Below are positions 1 through 15,000 of a DNA stretch of 64,000 bases, piece after piece (within the stretch, counting starts at the first letter, position 1; every line of letters begins with the position of its first letter). This stretch comes from an uncultured Verrucomicrobiota bacterium. GTDB taxonomy: Bacteria; Verrucomicrobiota; Kiritimatiellia; CAIVKH01. The stretch is taken from NCBI GenBank assembly GCA_937996795.1, contig CALKUH010000022.1, positions 124,001 through 188,000 of the forward strand. The letters are read 5' to 3'. A model generated the notes under the pieces. The model ran no database searches. It saw only the letters and a list, made by a program, of their open reading frames with translations, and had not been told where the DNA came from. The position numbers and the translations under genes were made by a program.

Positions 1-3000
1 CGACGCAGCGTATTGGAGGGCTGCCACGCGTCCTGCAGAGAGACGCGGTAGAAGCGCATCGTGTTGTTGAGCGAGGCCGGCGGGACGCGGTAGCGGTTGG
101 TTGGATTGTCGCCGCCGACATCCGTCAGCGTATTGCCTTCCGCGACGTTGTTGGTGATGCGGTCGACCCAATCCCACTGGTTGCTCAGCGTATCGCGGAA
201 GCTCGTCGCATCGACGTAGAGCTGGTCGTACACGCGGTTGCTCGACGCGATCCACGCGAGGCGGATGCCGTTCGTGATTTCGGTCGTCGTGCGCGCAAGG
301 CCCTGCGTGACCTGGAAGTTGACCGTGAGCCCGGTCGAGATCATCGCGGGACCGATGTTGCCCGCACGGTCGCGGCCCGCGACCCGGATGCGGTAGTGGG
401 TGTCAAAGGTCAGGTTCGACACGACGATTGAGGTCGTCACGTTGGTGGCGAGATTCGCGGGCCCGTTGGTCGCGGTGTACACGTTGGTCGACACCTCGTT
501 GAACGAACCGTCCAGCTCGTGAACCGTGATGTAGTAGGTGTCCCAGTGCGACAACGGTTCGCTGTCCGACTGGCGCCAGCCAGCCGCCGCGTGCATGTTC
601 GTGCTGAAGGGCGTCCACTGGAACTTGAGTTCCGATGTTTCATCGACGGCCGTATCCGTCGTGATGTTCGTGACGTTCAGCACCGCGGGCGGCGGGTTGG
701 TGTCCACCTTGACCAGCACCGGCAGCACGTTGCCCATGGTACGGTCGTTCGAGCGATCGCTATCATCATCCACCGCAAACAGGTAGCCGGTGATCACGCC
801 CTGCTGGCCGGCAATGCTCTGCACCGTGGTGGTGAACGCGGCGCTGATCGGATTGCCGTCGTTCGTGGTCGTCGGCGCGATGCTGTTGATGGCGGGCGGC
901 ACGATGTGGTAGTCCTCGATGCCGGAGAAGTCGTCCACCGCGGGCGTCCAGTTGATCCGGATCTGCGCGTTGCTGACGACATTGGTGCCGATCCACTCGA
1001 GCGCGGAGTTGATCGACACGTCATCCACATAGACCTGCGAACGCGAGGTGCCGGTGTCCACGCGAACCACGCGCAAAGTGACGCCGGCCGAAAGCAGTTC
1101 AAAGTCCCATGTAAGCGGTTCGTAGACCGTGTTGGTCACGTTGTTATTGCCCAGGGAGTCCCACGACGCGCCGTTGCGCCATTCGAGTCGCAGCACCGGC
1201 GTGCCCGATCCGCCGCTCACGCGCGCGGCATAGAGCGTCACACGGCCCGGATTGCTCACCGGCGGCAACTGGAAGTACGGCTGCGCGAAGGTGTTGGTCA
1301 GCATGCCGAGGCGCCGCGTGCCGGTGTTCTTCGGATCCAGGGAGGTATGCGTGACGCCCTGCAGGATCCACGCCCCGTACGAATCCGTGTTGGTCCACGT
1401 GATCGTGCTGCTCGTGGAGGGCACGGGCCACATCTGGTTGGTTTCGAAGCTGGTGGACAGGATGGCGGCGCCGCCGGAAGCCTCCACCACGTCGGCCACA
1501 CTCATCACGGGCCCGTTGATGTCATCGTCGAACACCTGCAGCCAGCCCACCGTACGGCTGTGAAGCGTGGCCGTGTCGTTCGTGCGATCGTCGTCCGCAT
1601 CGGGAATCGTCACCGCCACGCGGTTGGAACCCGAACCGCTGGATCCGGTCACGGCCAGCAACTGGGTGATGATGGTCTCGGTAAAGAACCCATTGGTGAA
1701 CATCCACACGTTGGTCTGGACCACGCCCGGCGCGTTGACGGTCGTCGAGGTGGCGGCGTTCCACCCGGTGACCACGCCGGACAGGATGCCGTCGCCAAGA
1801 CTGAAGCTCATGATCGTATTGGTGTTCCCGCTGGCACCGCGGCGCACGCCACTGTCGGCATCGAGGGCGCCAAACACGAACTGCAACTGGCGCGAACCCG
1901 CCTGTGCCAGTTCCTCGTCGGTGATGGCAAACACGCTGTTCGATCCCGTGCCGGAGCGGCGGGCATAGGTGTTGCGGATTTCCGTGTCGCCGCTGCCGAT
2001 GGCGAACCCGTTCGTATTCATGAAGAACGGACGGGCGGCGGAGCCCGCAAAATTGATTTCCGGGGTGTTCGGCGCAGTGATGTCGTCGTCGAGCAGGCGG
2101 ATGTAGCCCATCACCGTGTTGCTTGCCCACATCTGGTCGTCGAGTCGGTCTTCATCCGCATCGGGGAGGTTGGCCCGCACCTCGACGTCCTGGCCCTGGA
2201 GCGCGGTGCCGTCGCCACCCCACATGGAGGAGACGCGGTCCCAGGTGAAGAGGGACGAGGCAAACGCCCAGGTGCTGGTGGAGGCGGCCACGGTGGAGTC
2301 GGCGGAGCTCAACGCAGCGTCATAGCTCGCGTTATCGTTCGTCACCACAAACGGGATGGTGACATTCAGATTGCTCGCAGCCGATCCGGACGAACTGCGC
2401 TGCAATCCGCTGTAGGTGTCATAGGTGTTGAGCTGCACCCGCATGCCCGATTGCGTCAGGATGCCGTCATACACGAAATAGCGCTCAAGCCCGCCGCCCG
2501 CGTCCTGTGCCGAAGCGATCGTGGCGTTCGTAAAGACGCGCAGCGGCCGCGCACCCAGCGCCGGCGCGTTCGTGTCATCGTCATAAACATAGAAGCGAAG
2601 AGGCTCGTTGACCGTCAGGGCGCGGGTCACCGGCACGGCATCCCACGACGCGCCGTTCGGCGCGGAGACCGTGGTTCCGCCGGGGAACGTCTCCGCCGAA
2701 ACGGTGACGAAGTATTGCAGGCTGAAATCGATGTTCGTCACGCTGAACCCGTTCTTCTGGTAGGTCGTGACCACCGTGGCGCCGTTGTAGCCGAAAAAGT
2801 TCGTGAAGAACCTGTCCAGATTGAACAGGTTCGACGCCACGCCAACGGCAAGCGGATCCCAGTTCGGATTGACACGCGCATTGGGCGAACCAATGTTGAG
2901 GTTCGTCGCCGTGGCGTTCGTGATGAAGATGCCGCTCGGGCTGTCCCAACGCACGGCAAAGTCAATCAACTGCGACGACTTCAATTCCGCGTCGCTCAGG

Positions 3001-6000
3001 TTGGTGATCACCTGGCCGTACACCGAAGGGCCATAATTCGTGCCGATATAGACGAGCGTCGGCACCGGTCCATTATCCTCATGCCAGTTGTCGGGCAGGT
3101 CCCACATGACCTCTTCCCAGCTCGGGCCGATGCGGATGCTGTCGAACGTCACGATCTGGTTGTTGTCGCTGGCCACGAGGCGGATGCCGTCGATGCGCGA
3201 GATGTGCACATTCGTCATCTGGACCGCCCAACCCAGTTCGAGGTCCGGATCAGCGTGAGCCAGGTTGCTTGAGATGTACGCCACGGCATCGAGCTCTTTC
3301 GTGTTGAAGTCGTACTTCATCACGATCAGGTAATCGGTGCTGGCGTTGAGCTGGTAGCCGCTGTTCGACCCGTCGAGGCGGTTCGTGCGCGTCGCGCCGT
3401 TGTGCGCAACCGAGAGCCGGCGATCCGCCACGCCCGACGCCTTGCCGAAGAAGCCGGTGACGCCCGCCCCGTTGAGCAGATCGATACCGAGATAGTCGGA
3501 CGTACCCATCGAATGATTGTCGTTGAGCTTGATGGCCATGTAGAACTTGCCGCTGCTGAACGCAGGGAAGTGCCGGCGCGCGGACCGCTGGCCGCTGCCG
3601 TCCTCCGAGGCGTTGCCCAGATCAATGAAGCCGGAACGCGTCGGCGCCGGTGTGTCGGGCGGATAAGCGCCGAAGTCCGGATAGTCGCCCGCGCCCGTCT
3701 CGACCAATCCGCCCGCGGTGGACCAGTTGTTCGTCCAACCCGTGCCGCCGGACTTGCCGCTCATGTTCTCGAAGGAGCCATAGTCGAACGGTTCATAGAC
3801 GAGGCCAATGGAGGCGGTCGCCGTGCTGCGCGGGTTGTTGACCGCCGTGTTGGTGTTGTAGTCGATGCCGCTTCCGGAGCCGTTGTACTCGTACACGCGG
3901 AAGTGATACGTGACGGACGGCACAAGGCCGGTCACCGTCGCGGTCGTGCCCGTGCCGATCAACACCACGTAGTTGCCGTCCCCGAGGTGCGAGCCGCTGC
4001 CGTAATTCAGATTCGCCGTGTAGGTGGTGCCGTCCGCCGGATCGACGCTCACGGCATTCGTGCCGCGCACGACCAGCAGGTTGCCCTGCCCGTTGCCGCG
4101 CTGCCAGCTCAGCGAGATGCGGTTCGTGCCCGTCAGCGAGAAGACGATATTGCTCGCCTGGATCGATGGCGCCGTGCACTCCGTCTCCGCCGTCGCGGTC
4201 TGCGTGAAGTTCGTGCGGTAATTATACGTCTCATCCGCGCTTCCGTTCCACCGGAAGGAGAAGATGCGGAAGTGGTAATTGCTGCACGAGGCCAGGCCGG
4301 TGTGCAGGTAGGTCACAGCCGAACCGGGTGTCACGACGGCAGCCACCGACGCTCCGACGATCTGGCCGTTGGTGTAGGCCACGCCATCGGCGGGCAGATT
4401 GGTCACCGCGTCATAGGAACGGAGAATCAGGTAGCCATCCGCCGCCGGGCTGCCGTCCGCCGCGGTCCAGGTGTTGCTGATGGACGAATCGGAGACCGTA
4501 TAGGCCGCGAACGCCGTCGCGTTGGAAGCAGGCTCGGACGCCAGCGTCCAGCGCGAACCCGTGGCAAAGCCGGCGTTCGTGTAATAGTTGGGCGGCGACC
4601 CGTTGTATTCGTAGATTGCGAAGAAGTAGCGGGTCGTCTCGGTGAGACCGGTCAGCGTGAAGTTCGTGCCGCCGCCGTTGTACACCACCTTGTTCCCGGA
4701 CCCGAGGTCCGCGGCAAGGGTGTAATTGTTGTTGAACGCCTGCGCGACGTTGTCCGTCGGGCTGAACGTGACCGCCGCGCCTTCGCGCGCGATGACGATG
4801 CGGTTCGCGCCGTTGCCAGGCGTCCAGCCGACGACCATCGCGTTCGTGGTGACATCGCGGAAATTGATGCCGCTGGCGTGCACGTTCGGCTCATTCGTGA
4901 ACAGGTTGAGCAGGCCCTCCCACGTCGGCGACACGCGCAGTTCGTCGAAGCAGAACGTGCCTTCGTTCCGCGCGGCGATGCGGATGCCGTTGATCGCGCC
5001 GATGGGCGACGTGGGCGTATTCGTGGCGGACCATGTGCTGGGTTCGGTCAGCGGCAGGGTATCGCTGTTGTTGTAGGCGCGGCCATAGAAGATGTCCGTC
5101 TCGAAGTCGTATTTGCCGATGTAGAAGTAGCCCGGATCACCGGCGCCGTTCACGCCAAACGCGCTGGCCACGGAGCCGCCATTGCCGAGCAAGTCGATGC
5201 CGAAGCTGCCGCTGCCGAACAACTTGCCGGCGAAGGCCACCTCGGTCCCGTTGCTCATGAACGATATGCCGTTGAAGCCGTCGGCGTTGCCGTCGCTCTT
5301 GCGCACGGCCACGGCCATGAACAGTTCGCCCGTCGTGAACGTCGTGCCGAAGTAGCGGAAGGTCTGGAGCTCTGTGTCGCCCGCCGTGTTGCCGCACACC
5401 TTGTTGCCGACAGCCGCCGGGTAGTTGCCCGGAATGGTCAGGTTGCCGGAATCATAACTGAAGCCCGTGTTCGGGTTGTTGCTCCATGTGCCAGCCCAGC
5501 CGGTGCCGCCGATGTTGGTGTGCAGCGTGCCGGTCGAGTTCGTGAACTGGTCCACGATTTCGCCGGGGTAATAGCCGAAGACGCGCAGGTTCACGGTGAT
5601 CGTCTGCGCCGCATTGGTCTGGTCGCCGTTCAGCGTGATGGTGGCCGAGTAGGTGCCCGGGCTCAGCGAGGAGGCGTCCACCGCGCTCGTATGGATGGCG
5701 GACGACCCGTTGCCGATCAGGATCGCGGACGTGGGCGCAACCGTCAACCAGCCACCGGCGCCGCTGTACGAGATCGTCGCATTGTAGTTCAGCGCGCCGG
5801 ATCCAATGTTCGTCACGAAGAACTGCGGCCACGGATTTGTGCTCGTAACGGTTCCGAACGACGAGGTCACCGCGAATGAGGCGGGATACCGCCCGATGCC
5901 GCCGAGCGTCGCGCCCAGGGTGACGGTGAAACTCACCTCGTTCGTGCCGATCGCATGGTCGTTGTTTCCGTAGTCTTCGTCGTTGTCGGCCACGATGACG

Positions 6001-9000
6001 CGCGCCGTCCACACGCCGACATCCGCGAACGTCACGCCGCTGACCACGGCGGCGCCATTGCTGATGGCCGACAACGTCGTGGCGCCGCCATCCACAAAGC
6101 CGAGCGTGTCAAAGGCCTTGCGGAACCGCAACGCGCCGACGGAATCCCACAGCTCAAAGTATGGCGAGTTGTCCGGCTGGTTGCTGATGGAGCCGTTCAC
6201 ATTCACACCGCTCCCCGCGTCGCTGACGCGGCCCGTGATGGCCCAGCCGACGCCGAAGGACAGTTCATCCACGCGGACGGTATAGGATCCCTCCGCGCCG
6301 AAGATGCGAACGTTCTGAATCGTCGGCGGCGTGGTGTCGTCGTCAAACACGCCCAACCAGCCATGCTGCTCGTTCTCCAGCGTGCTGCGGTCGTTGGCAC
6401 GGTCGGCGTCCGCATCGCGCCAGGTCAAGGTGACGCGGTTGCTGCCCGCCGATCCCCACGTGGCGTTCGTCAGCAGGTTTTCAATCTGCGAGGCGGAGAA
6501 CGCGCTGGTGAAGGACCAGGCGTTCGTGGCGGATGCCGCAAAGGTGTCGGCAAAGGCCGAGCTGAGCGTCGAGCTCCACTGCGCCACGTTGCTGATGACG
6601 GCGGACCCGATCGTCAGACTGCTCTGCGCCGCCGCATCGGTGGTGCCGCGGCTCAAGCCGGACCCCGCGTCGCGCGCACCGAAGTAGAACACCAGCGGGG
6701 AGCCGCCGCTGACGCCGGACGCCAGCCATGCGTCGCTGACGCGATAGGTGATGTTCGTCCCGCTCGTACCGCCCACCGCGGCCACGGCCACGCCACCCGT
6801 GCTGACGTGCATCGCACGCGACGCGGCGCTCTCGGGCGAGTTAATGTTCATCGTTGTCGGCGCGGCCGTGTCGTCGTCCACCACGGTGAAGGCCTGTGCC
6901 GCGCCGTTCGACAAACTCGCCTGGTTGACGGTGGCGTTGCCGTTGGAGGAGACCGCGCTCCAGCGGGCGGTATAGACGCCCAGCACCACACCGGAGGAAT
7001 CCACCGACGCATGCGTGGCGTTCGAAGCGAGCAGGGTCAGGCCGGCGTCGAGGTAGGCAAAGGTGCTGAACACACGATCGGTCACGATCTGCACGCCCGA
7101 GGCGTTCAGGATGTCGAAGTTCGGCACGAAGAACGGCGCCACCGTGTTCGTCGATTCCACGCCCAACTGGCTGCGCAGGTGGAAGCGCACGCCGAACGCG
7201 CCGCCCGTGACCTGCGCGTCTGTGACGTCCACACCGCCATTAATCAAGTAATTGGTCGCATACGGCAGGTGCTTGTCGCGCAACAGCAGCTCGGACCAGT
7301 TGGTGGCCACGCGCAGCTCGTCGAAGAAGACCTGGCCGTTCCAGCCCGAATCCGCGCCCGAGGCGAGGCGAATCCGGTCGATCCGGCTGACCGCGCTCGT
7401 CGCCGACACGATGAAGGTGGGCTCCACCTCCGGGATGGCCGTGTTGTTGGTGTAGTAGATGCCCGCCATCACGCCCGACGCGAAGTCGTAGCGTCCGATG
7501 ATCAGGTAATCGCGCGCGGCCGGGAACGAGTTGGGGGCGCCGTTCGTCGCGCCGATGCCGTTCACCGACACGCCGAAGATGTCGTCGTTGGACGTGCCGC
7601 CGCGCTCGCCGACATAGCCGCGCTCCGTGCCGCCGTCGAAGAAGCTGATGCCGCTGAACTTGCCGTCGGCGCCCTCGTTGAATTCGCGGCGGTAGAGCGC
7701 GGCGACGTAGAGGCGTCCGTTCGTGACGGGCGTGATGCCGCGGAAAGCGGCGTAGGTCGCCTCATTCGTCGTCTTGAACACGAAGCGGTTGCCCTTCTCC
7801 GCCGGCCAGAAGTCGAGGAAGGTCGAGAAGTTCACGGCGTCCACCACCGCATCCACGTTCGTGGCTGGCACGCTGATGCTCCACGCATTGGTCCAGCCCT
7901 GTCCGCCACCCAGCCCCAGCAAGCCCACGGCGTTGGTATAGCCGAATTGCTCGACGATCTCGTAGGCCTGATAGACCGAGGCCGTGACGCCCGCGACGAC
8001 CGCGGTCGAATAGTAATCATTGTTGATCGTATAGAAGGTGTAGAAGTTCGTGCTGCCCGGAACCACGACGTGCTCCAGATTCGTCACCGACGCGGAGCCC
8101 GTGAACTTGAAGATCACGCGTCCGTTGCCCAGCAGCGCGCCCGCCGAGTACGCGGTCCCGTTCGTCGGGCTCACCGTCAGCGCGTTCGTGTAGCTGTGCA
8201 CCACCAACACCTGCCGGCCCGCCGCCTCCGCCGCCGTCAGCCGCATGAGCTCAGCTCCGTCATTCGTCGCGGTGACCGATGTCGGCGCGGGGATGTTCGT
8301 CACCACCGCCGTCACGACGACTTCCTGCGCGGCATTTGTCTGGTTGCCATCCACGCGGTTCGTCGCGGTGTAGGTGCCCGCCGCCATGAACGTGGCGGCA
8401 TTGACCCGCCCGGTGTGGATCCGCGACTGGAGGATGGCCAGCGTCAGATTCGTTGGGTCTGCCGAGAACCAACCCGAAGCCCCCGCCCCATAGGTCTGGT
8501 AATTCGTATAGGCCAGCACGCCGCCGATATTGGTCACGGCGAAGGTCTGGTTGCTCGCCGTGCTGCCCAGCATCACATGATAGGTCAGCGCCAGCGGGCC
8601 GACGCCAAGCCCCGGCTGCATGGATGCAATGACTTCAAACGTATACACATTCGTCGCCACCATCCGGTCACCTGGACGATCCGCATCCGCATCCGCGGCA
8701 TAGACGAGCGCCGTGTACACCCCCTGAGGCAGGCTCGCCATCGGCACGGCATTCGTCACCGTCGCGGTGCCGAGCGCAACCGCGGTTGCGGAGCCGGAAC
8801 CCTGCGCCGGGCGCTGGGTGAAGGCCTGCGATGCGATGATCACCGTGCCCGTGCTGTTGAGGATTGCGAAGTGAGGCGACACGTTGTTCTCCGCGTCGCT
8901 GACCACCGTGCCGTTGCTGTTGAGGCCGCTCGCCACATCGCGGACCAGGCCGGTGAAGCTCCACGAACCGAGTTCGAGCGCGGTGGCCTCGAGCTGGCGC

Positions 9001-12000
9001 ATGATCCGGTTGCCCGTGACGACAAACGCATCGTTGTACGGGGACACGTTGAAGTCCGCGATCGGCGCGTCGGATTGCGTCCAGTTCGCCACGTTCGCCA
9101 CGAGGCTCAACAGCGCGGCCTGGGACGCCGTGCGCTGCGTATTCGTGAGCGCGCCGTTGTCCAGGTCGGCGAGGTCCGCAATCGTGCCCGCGCCCACGGA
9201 CAGGCCCGGGTAGGTCGTGCTGCCATCGCGCCGCAGGTAGAAGATCGGGTTGTTCGTCGAAGAACCCCAGACCAGGACGCCCTCGGCTGCATTCAGCAGG
9301 TCATATCCGGCGTCGCGCGTGAGCGAACCGCCACCCGCCTGAACGCCGAACGAGGCGGAATGCAGGCCCGTGATGATGACCGTCGTGCCCGCGGGCAAAC
9401 CGCCGGCCGGCGGCGTATAGGTGACGTATCCCGCGCCCAGCGCATTGCCGGCGACGCCATCATCGTCAAAGGTGATGGTGAGGTTCGTCGGCACATTCAC
9501 CAGCGGAACAAACGAAATCGAGTCCGGATTGTCCGACGCGTACCCGGTGATCACGATATCGCCCGGATTCAGGTTCGTCGCGACCAGCCCGGTCGGGATG
9601 TCGAACAAACTCGTGAACGGCGCGTTCGTATCGTCGTCCACCACGGTGAACGCCTGGGCCGTGCCGTTGGACAGCGAGGTGATGTTCAGCGCCGCGCTTC
9701 CGTTCGAGGAGATCGCGCTCCAGCGCGCCGTGTATACGCCCAGCACCACGTCGAAACTGAAGCCGGCGGGGTTATGCGTGGCGTTGGAGGCCAGCAGCGT
9801 CAGGCCGCCGTCGAGATGGGTGAAGCTGCTGAAGACGCGATTGGTCAGCAGCTGCACGCCGCTGGGATTCAGGATGTCGTAGTCCGGTTGGAAGTAGAAC
9901 ACCTGCGTGTTCGTGCTGTTCACGCCGGCGCCGCTGCGCAGGTGGAACGTCACCGCATACGCGCCGCCGGTGATTTGGGCGTCGGTGACGTTCACGCCGC
10001 CGTTGATGGAGTAGTTCGTCGCCACCGGCGCCGCCACATCGGCCCGCAACAGCTCGGCCCAGTTCGTCGCGATCCGCACCTCGTCATATTGCACGATACC
10101 CGGCGTGCCGTTGGCGGCACCGGCGCCGAGGCGGATGCCGTCGATGCTCGTGAAGAGCGTCGACACCGTGGTCGTGCGAGACCAGTGGGCGGGCAGGTTC
10201 GCCGGCACCGTGGCGCTGCTGTTCGTGTAGAGCAGCAGGCGCATGTTTCCGGAGTCGAACGAGTAGCGGCCAATCAACAGATAGTCCGTGCCGGCGGCCA
10301 TCGAGTTCGCGCCCATGTTCACGCTCGTGCCGTTGCCCAGCACGTCGATGCCCGCCGCAGCGTCCAGCGCGCCAACCTCACCAATAAAGACCCGCTCCGT
10401 CGTGCCATCCATCAGGCTGATGCCCGCGTACTTGCCGTCGGCGCCGCCGCCCGCCTCGCCAAACTGGTAGCGAACGTAGGTCGAGAAGTAGAGCACGCCA
10501 TTCGTCACCGCCGGGAAGTGGCGCCGCGCCGTACGGGCGCCCGGCGACGGCGGTGTCACGCTGACCCGGTTCGCCTTCTCGGACGGATACCCCGTCGCCT
10601 GTGTGAACTCGCCCTGATTGACCGTATACGCACCGGGGCTGCTCTCGATCCACGCATTGGTCCAGCCGGTGCCGCCCGACGCCGCTTCCAGCGAGACACC
10701 GTTCGTGTAGGGGAACGGGTCCGTCAGCGAAATGCGGTACACGTCCGCCGTCACGCTCGCCACGGCCGCCGTGGAGTAGCGGTCGTTGTTGATCGTGTAG
10801 AACGAGTAGAAATTGGTCGTACCCGGCACCACCACGTGCTCCAGATTCGTCACCGACGCCGAGCCCGTGAACTTGAAGATCACGCGCCCGTTGCCCAGCG
10901 GGTCATTCACCGCATACGCCGTCCCGTTGGTCGGCTGAACGGACAGCGTGTTTGTATAGCTGTGGACGATCAGGATTTGCCGGCCCGACGCCTCCGCCGC
11001 GCGCAACCGCATCAGCTCGGCGCCGTCATTCGTGACCGCAACCGAGGTCGGGGCCGGGATGTTGGTGACGTTCAGCGTGACCACGATTTCCTGCGCGGCG
11101 TTCGTCTGGTTGCCGTCGACCCGGTTGGTCGCGGTATAGACGCCGATCGAGTTGATCGCCGCGCTGCTCACGAGCGCGGTGTGGATGCGGGAACCCGCCG
11201 CCGCGATGTTGAAGTTCGTGAAGTTGACATCCAGCCACCCCGAGGCGCCCGCCCCATACGTCTGGTAGTTCGTGTAGAACAACGTGCCGATGGTCGTGTT
11301 GTTGCTGACCGTAAAGGTCTGGCTGGCGGCGGGACTGCTGCCCAGCATCGCATTGAACGTCAGCGTCAACGGCGCGACCACGAGGTTCGGAGCGGAGCCG
11401 GTGCCCTGCACATCGAAGGTGTAGGTTCCCTCATCCACATCGTTGTTGTTGATCGTGATCGTGGCGGTGCGGGTGCCCACCGCGCTGGGATCGAAACGGA
11501 TCACGAAGTTGGACACACTCAACGGGCTGACCGTGCCCGGCCACGACAGGATGCTGAAGTCCGCCGCCGCCGCGCCGCTGGTGGAGACGCTCGAGATGGT
11601 CAGGTTCAGCGTACCCGAATTGGTGATGTAGAAGGTGCGGTCAAGCGTTGCCCCGTTGACCGCCACCGCGCCGTAATCCGTCCCGTCGTCCACGCTCGGC
11701 GTGGCGTCGCCGCTGGCAATTTCCGCGAGGTTGGTGCCCAGGACGGCGATCTCGGCCGGGGTATCGAACGTGATCAGGATGCGGTTGTTCGCATAGCTCA
11801 CCGTGCCGGTGTAGGCGCCCAGCCAGTTCGTCGCCGAGAAGGTGCCGCTGACCGCGCTGCCGTTCAGGCTCGTGGCAACCAGGTGGCCGCCGGCGCTGAT
11901 GACGCCGATATTGGTTATGGTCAGCGTGGAGCCCGCGCTCAGCACGATGTCATCCGACACGCGCACCGGCGCGATGGCGCTGCCGCTGAACGTCAGGCGC

Positions 12001-15000
12001 AGTTCGCCGGAGTTTTGGATGCGGAAATCCTCGGTCGTCGAGTCGCCCACATGGATCACCGGCGTGCCGCCGACGATGTGGAACACGCCGGTCCCGAGCG
12101 CGTCCGCGCGGCCCACGGTCAGCGACCCGCCGTTCGTCAGCGTGCCGCCGCTGATTTCGTAGTAGCCGTTCGCGCCGGTCGACGTCGTGACCTCGATGTT
12201 GCCGCCCGCCGCGACGCGACCGCCGGTCTGCACCACGCGACCCGTCGAATCCGTCCCCGAGGCCAGCAGGAGGTCGCTGACCGCCTCCAAGACGCCGCCC
12301 GTGACATAGAGTTCGCCCGCCGCGCTCGCCGCGCTGCCGACATAGATGATGTTTCCGACCGAGGCCGTTCCGACATTCATCGCGAAAATACCGCGCGAGG
12401 GGGTCGCGTCGCCAAGCCGCAGGTCGATGCCCGATCGGTTCAGGTCGAGGAAACCGCCAGTCAAGTACACCACGCCGGTGCCGCCCGCCGTGTCACCCAG
12501 TTGCAGATCCTGCGACGCGCCGGCGCCGCCGCCCACGAGCAGCGTGCCACCGGACAGGAAGATCGTGCCCTGCGCGCCCGCGACGTCGCCCAGTTCCATG
12601 CCGCCGGTGATCTCCACCGTGCCGCCGCTCTGGGTCATGATCGGATTGTCCTGGTCGAAGATAAACGCCGTGGTCGCGGTGTTCGTGACCGCCAGGCGTC
12701 CGCCCGTGACCAGGAGCGATCCGGTGGACCCGGCGAGGTCCGCCAGCCGGAACGTGTTCGCGGTGACCGACCCGCCCGAGATCGTCATCGCGCCCGCGCC
12801 GCTGACGCCGATCCGGATGCCGGACGGCGCATTCAGGATGCCGGCCGCGACTGTCAGCGAGCCGGTGCTGTTGGCGGTGAACCCGACATCAAAGCTGCCG
12901 TTCGCATTGAACACGCCGCCGCTGATCGTGACCGTGCCGCGCGCCGCGCTGTTGTCGCCGACGTTGATGGTGTTGGCGGCGTTGAAAACGCCACCGGACA
13001 CGATGAGCTGCGAGTCGGACGTGGTGCTATCGCCGATGCGGATGATGCCGGCGACGTCCGCCGTGCCGCCGCCCTGCCGGAAGATGCCCTGGCCGGACGC
13101 GGAATCCACGATCACCAATTCGCCGAGCGCATTGAGGCGGCCACCGGCCAGCACGAAGAGGCCGGTCGAGCTGCCGTGGTCGCCGATGATGACCGCATTC
13201 GTGACCTGCAACAGGCCGCCGAACATGTTCACCGTTCCGTCCGCGCCGTTGCCGCTGCCGCCGGTGCCGCCGAGCCGCAACTCGTCGCCGACGAATACGG
13301 ACCCGCCGCCGATCGTCAGCGTGCTGCCGTTGGTTTCCGACGCCGCGCTGGAATTGCCGACGGACAGGTCGCTGCCGACCCAGACCGACGCCGCGCCCGT
13401 GACCGTCATCAAGCCGCGCCCGTGGTCGCCGACCAGCAGGTTGTTCGACACCGACAGCGAACCGTTGGTGGTCACGAACGTACCGATCGCGCCCATCCAG
13501 CGGCCGAGGTACATGTTCGTCCCGATGACCAGGTCGCCGCCGATCTGCTCGAGACGGCCGGTGAAGTTCAATCCGTTGGACGGCATGTTCGTGCTGCCGA
13601 CGTGCAGTTCGCCCGCCCGCTCGCCGGCCGCCGACACGACGCCGGTATAGGCGTTATTAATGAAGGCGGAGTTGCCGATGCCCGGCTCGGTGTCGCGCGT
13701 CCAGTTCGCCGCCGTGCTCCAGCTGCGGTTCCCCGACCCGGCGCCGGCATCCCACTCGTACGTGGCGCTGCGGTCGAGCAAGTCCTCCCACGACGTCGCC
13801 ACCCGCACCTCGTCCCAACGCACGCCGACATTCGATTCGAGCCGGATGCGGTTGATGTTTCCGACCGTGGCGTCGGATTCGGTCACATCCCAGGTCGCCG
13901 GCTCAAACGTGGGCACGGTTTCCGTGCCGTTCGTGTAGAGCAGCGCGCTGAACACATCCGTGTCGTAGTCGTACCGGACGATGATCGTGTAGTCGGTGTT
14001 GTTGGCCAGCTGGTGGCCGGTCGGACCGGTGGCGGCGCCGACCGTCAACTGGTTCACCTGGCTGAACCCTTCGCCGACGAACTTCTCCTCCGTGCCGTCG
14101 GAGTAGAAGCTCAGGCCGCTGTACTGGCTGCCGCCGCCGTTGTCCGTGCGCATCATGAACGACACATAGATGCGCCCGCTGGAGACCGGCGCAAAGCTGC
14201 GGAAGACGCCCGCGTTCTGGCTGGTCACGATGTTGCCGGCGGCCGTGGGGTAGCCGGCGATCGTCGTGAACTGCTGCGTGCTGACAATAAACTGGTTGGC
14301 CGAGGCCAGCGCGGAATTGGTCGTCCACACGTTGGTGAAGCCGCTGCCGCCGTTCAGGCCCGTCAACGCGACGCCATTCGTATAGCTGAAGGGCTCCACG
14401 ATCTCGCCGGCCCGGTAGACCGTCACCGTCGCGCCCAGCACCACGCCCGTCGAGTAGCGGTCATTGTTAATGGTGTAGAGCGCATAGAAGTTCGTGCTGC
14501 CCACCCGCACCACATGGTCGAGGTAGCCCGCCGTCCCCTTGTAGATGACAGTGCCGCCGCCGATCGATCCGCCCACGCTGTAGGGCGTGCCGTTCGCCGG
14601 GTCGGCGGACGGCGCGTTCGTCTCGCGGTGCACGATCAGGATCTGGCGGCCCGAACTCTCCGTGGCACGCAGGGCCACATGCTCGGCGCCCGACGGCGTC
14701 GCGCTGGCGGCGGTCGGCGACGGGATGTTGGTGACGTTCAGCGTGACCACGATTTCCTGCGCGGCGTTCGTCTGGTTGCCGTCCACGCGGTTCGTCGCAA
14801 TGTACGTGCCGATGGCGTTGAACGTGGCGCTGCTCACGCGGCCGGTGTGGATGCGCGAGGCCGCGGTGAGCAGGGCATGATTCGTGAGGTCCGCCGAGAA
14901 CCAGCCCGATGCGCCCGGCCCGTAGGTCTGGTAGTTGGTGTAATTCAGCGTGCCCGATCCGATATTCGTCACGGCAAAGGTCTGTTCGGCGGGGCTGCTG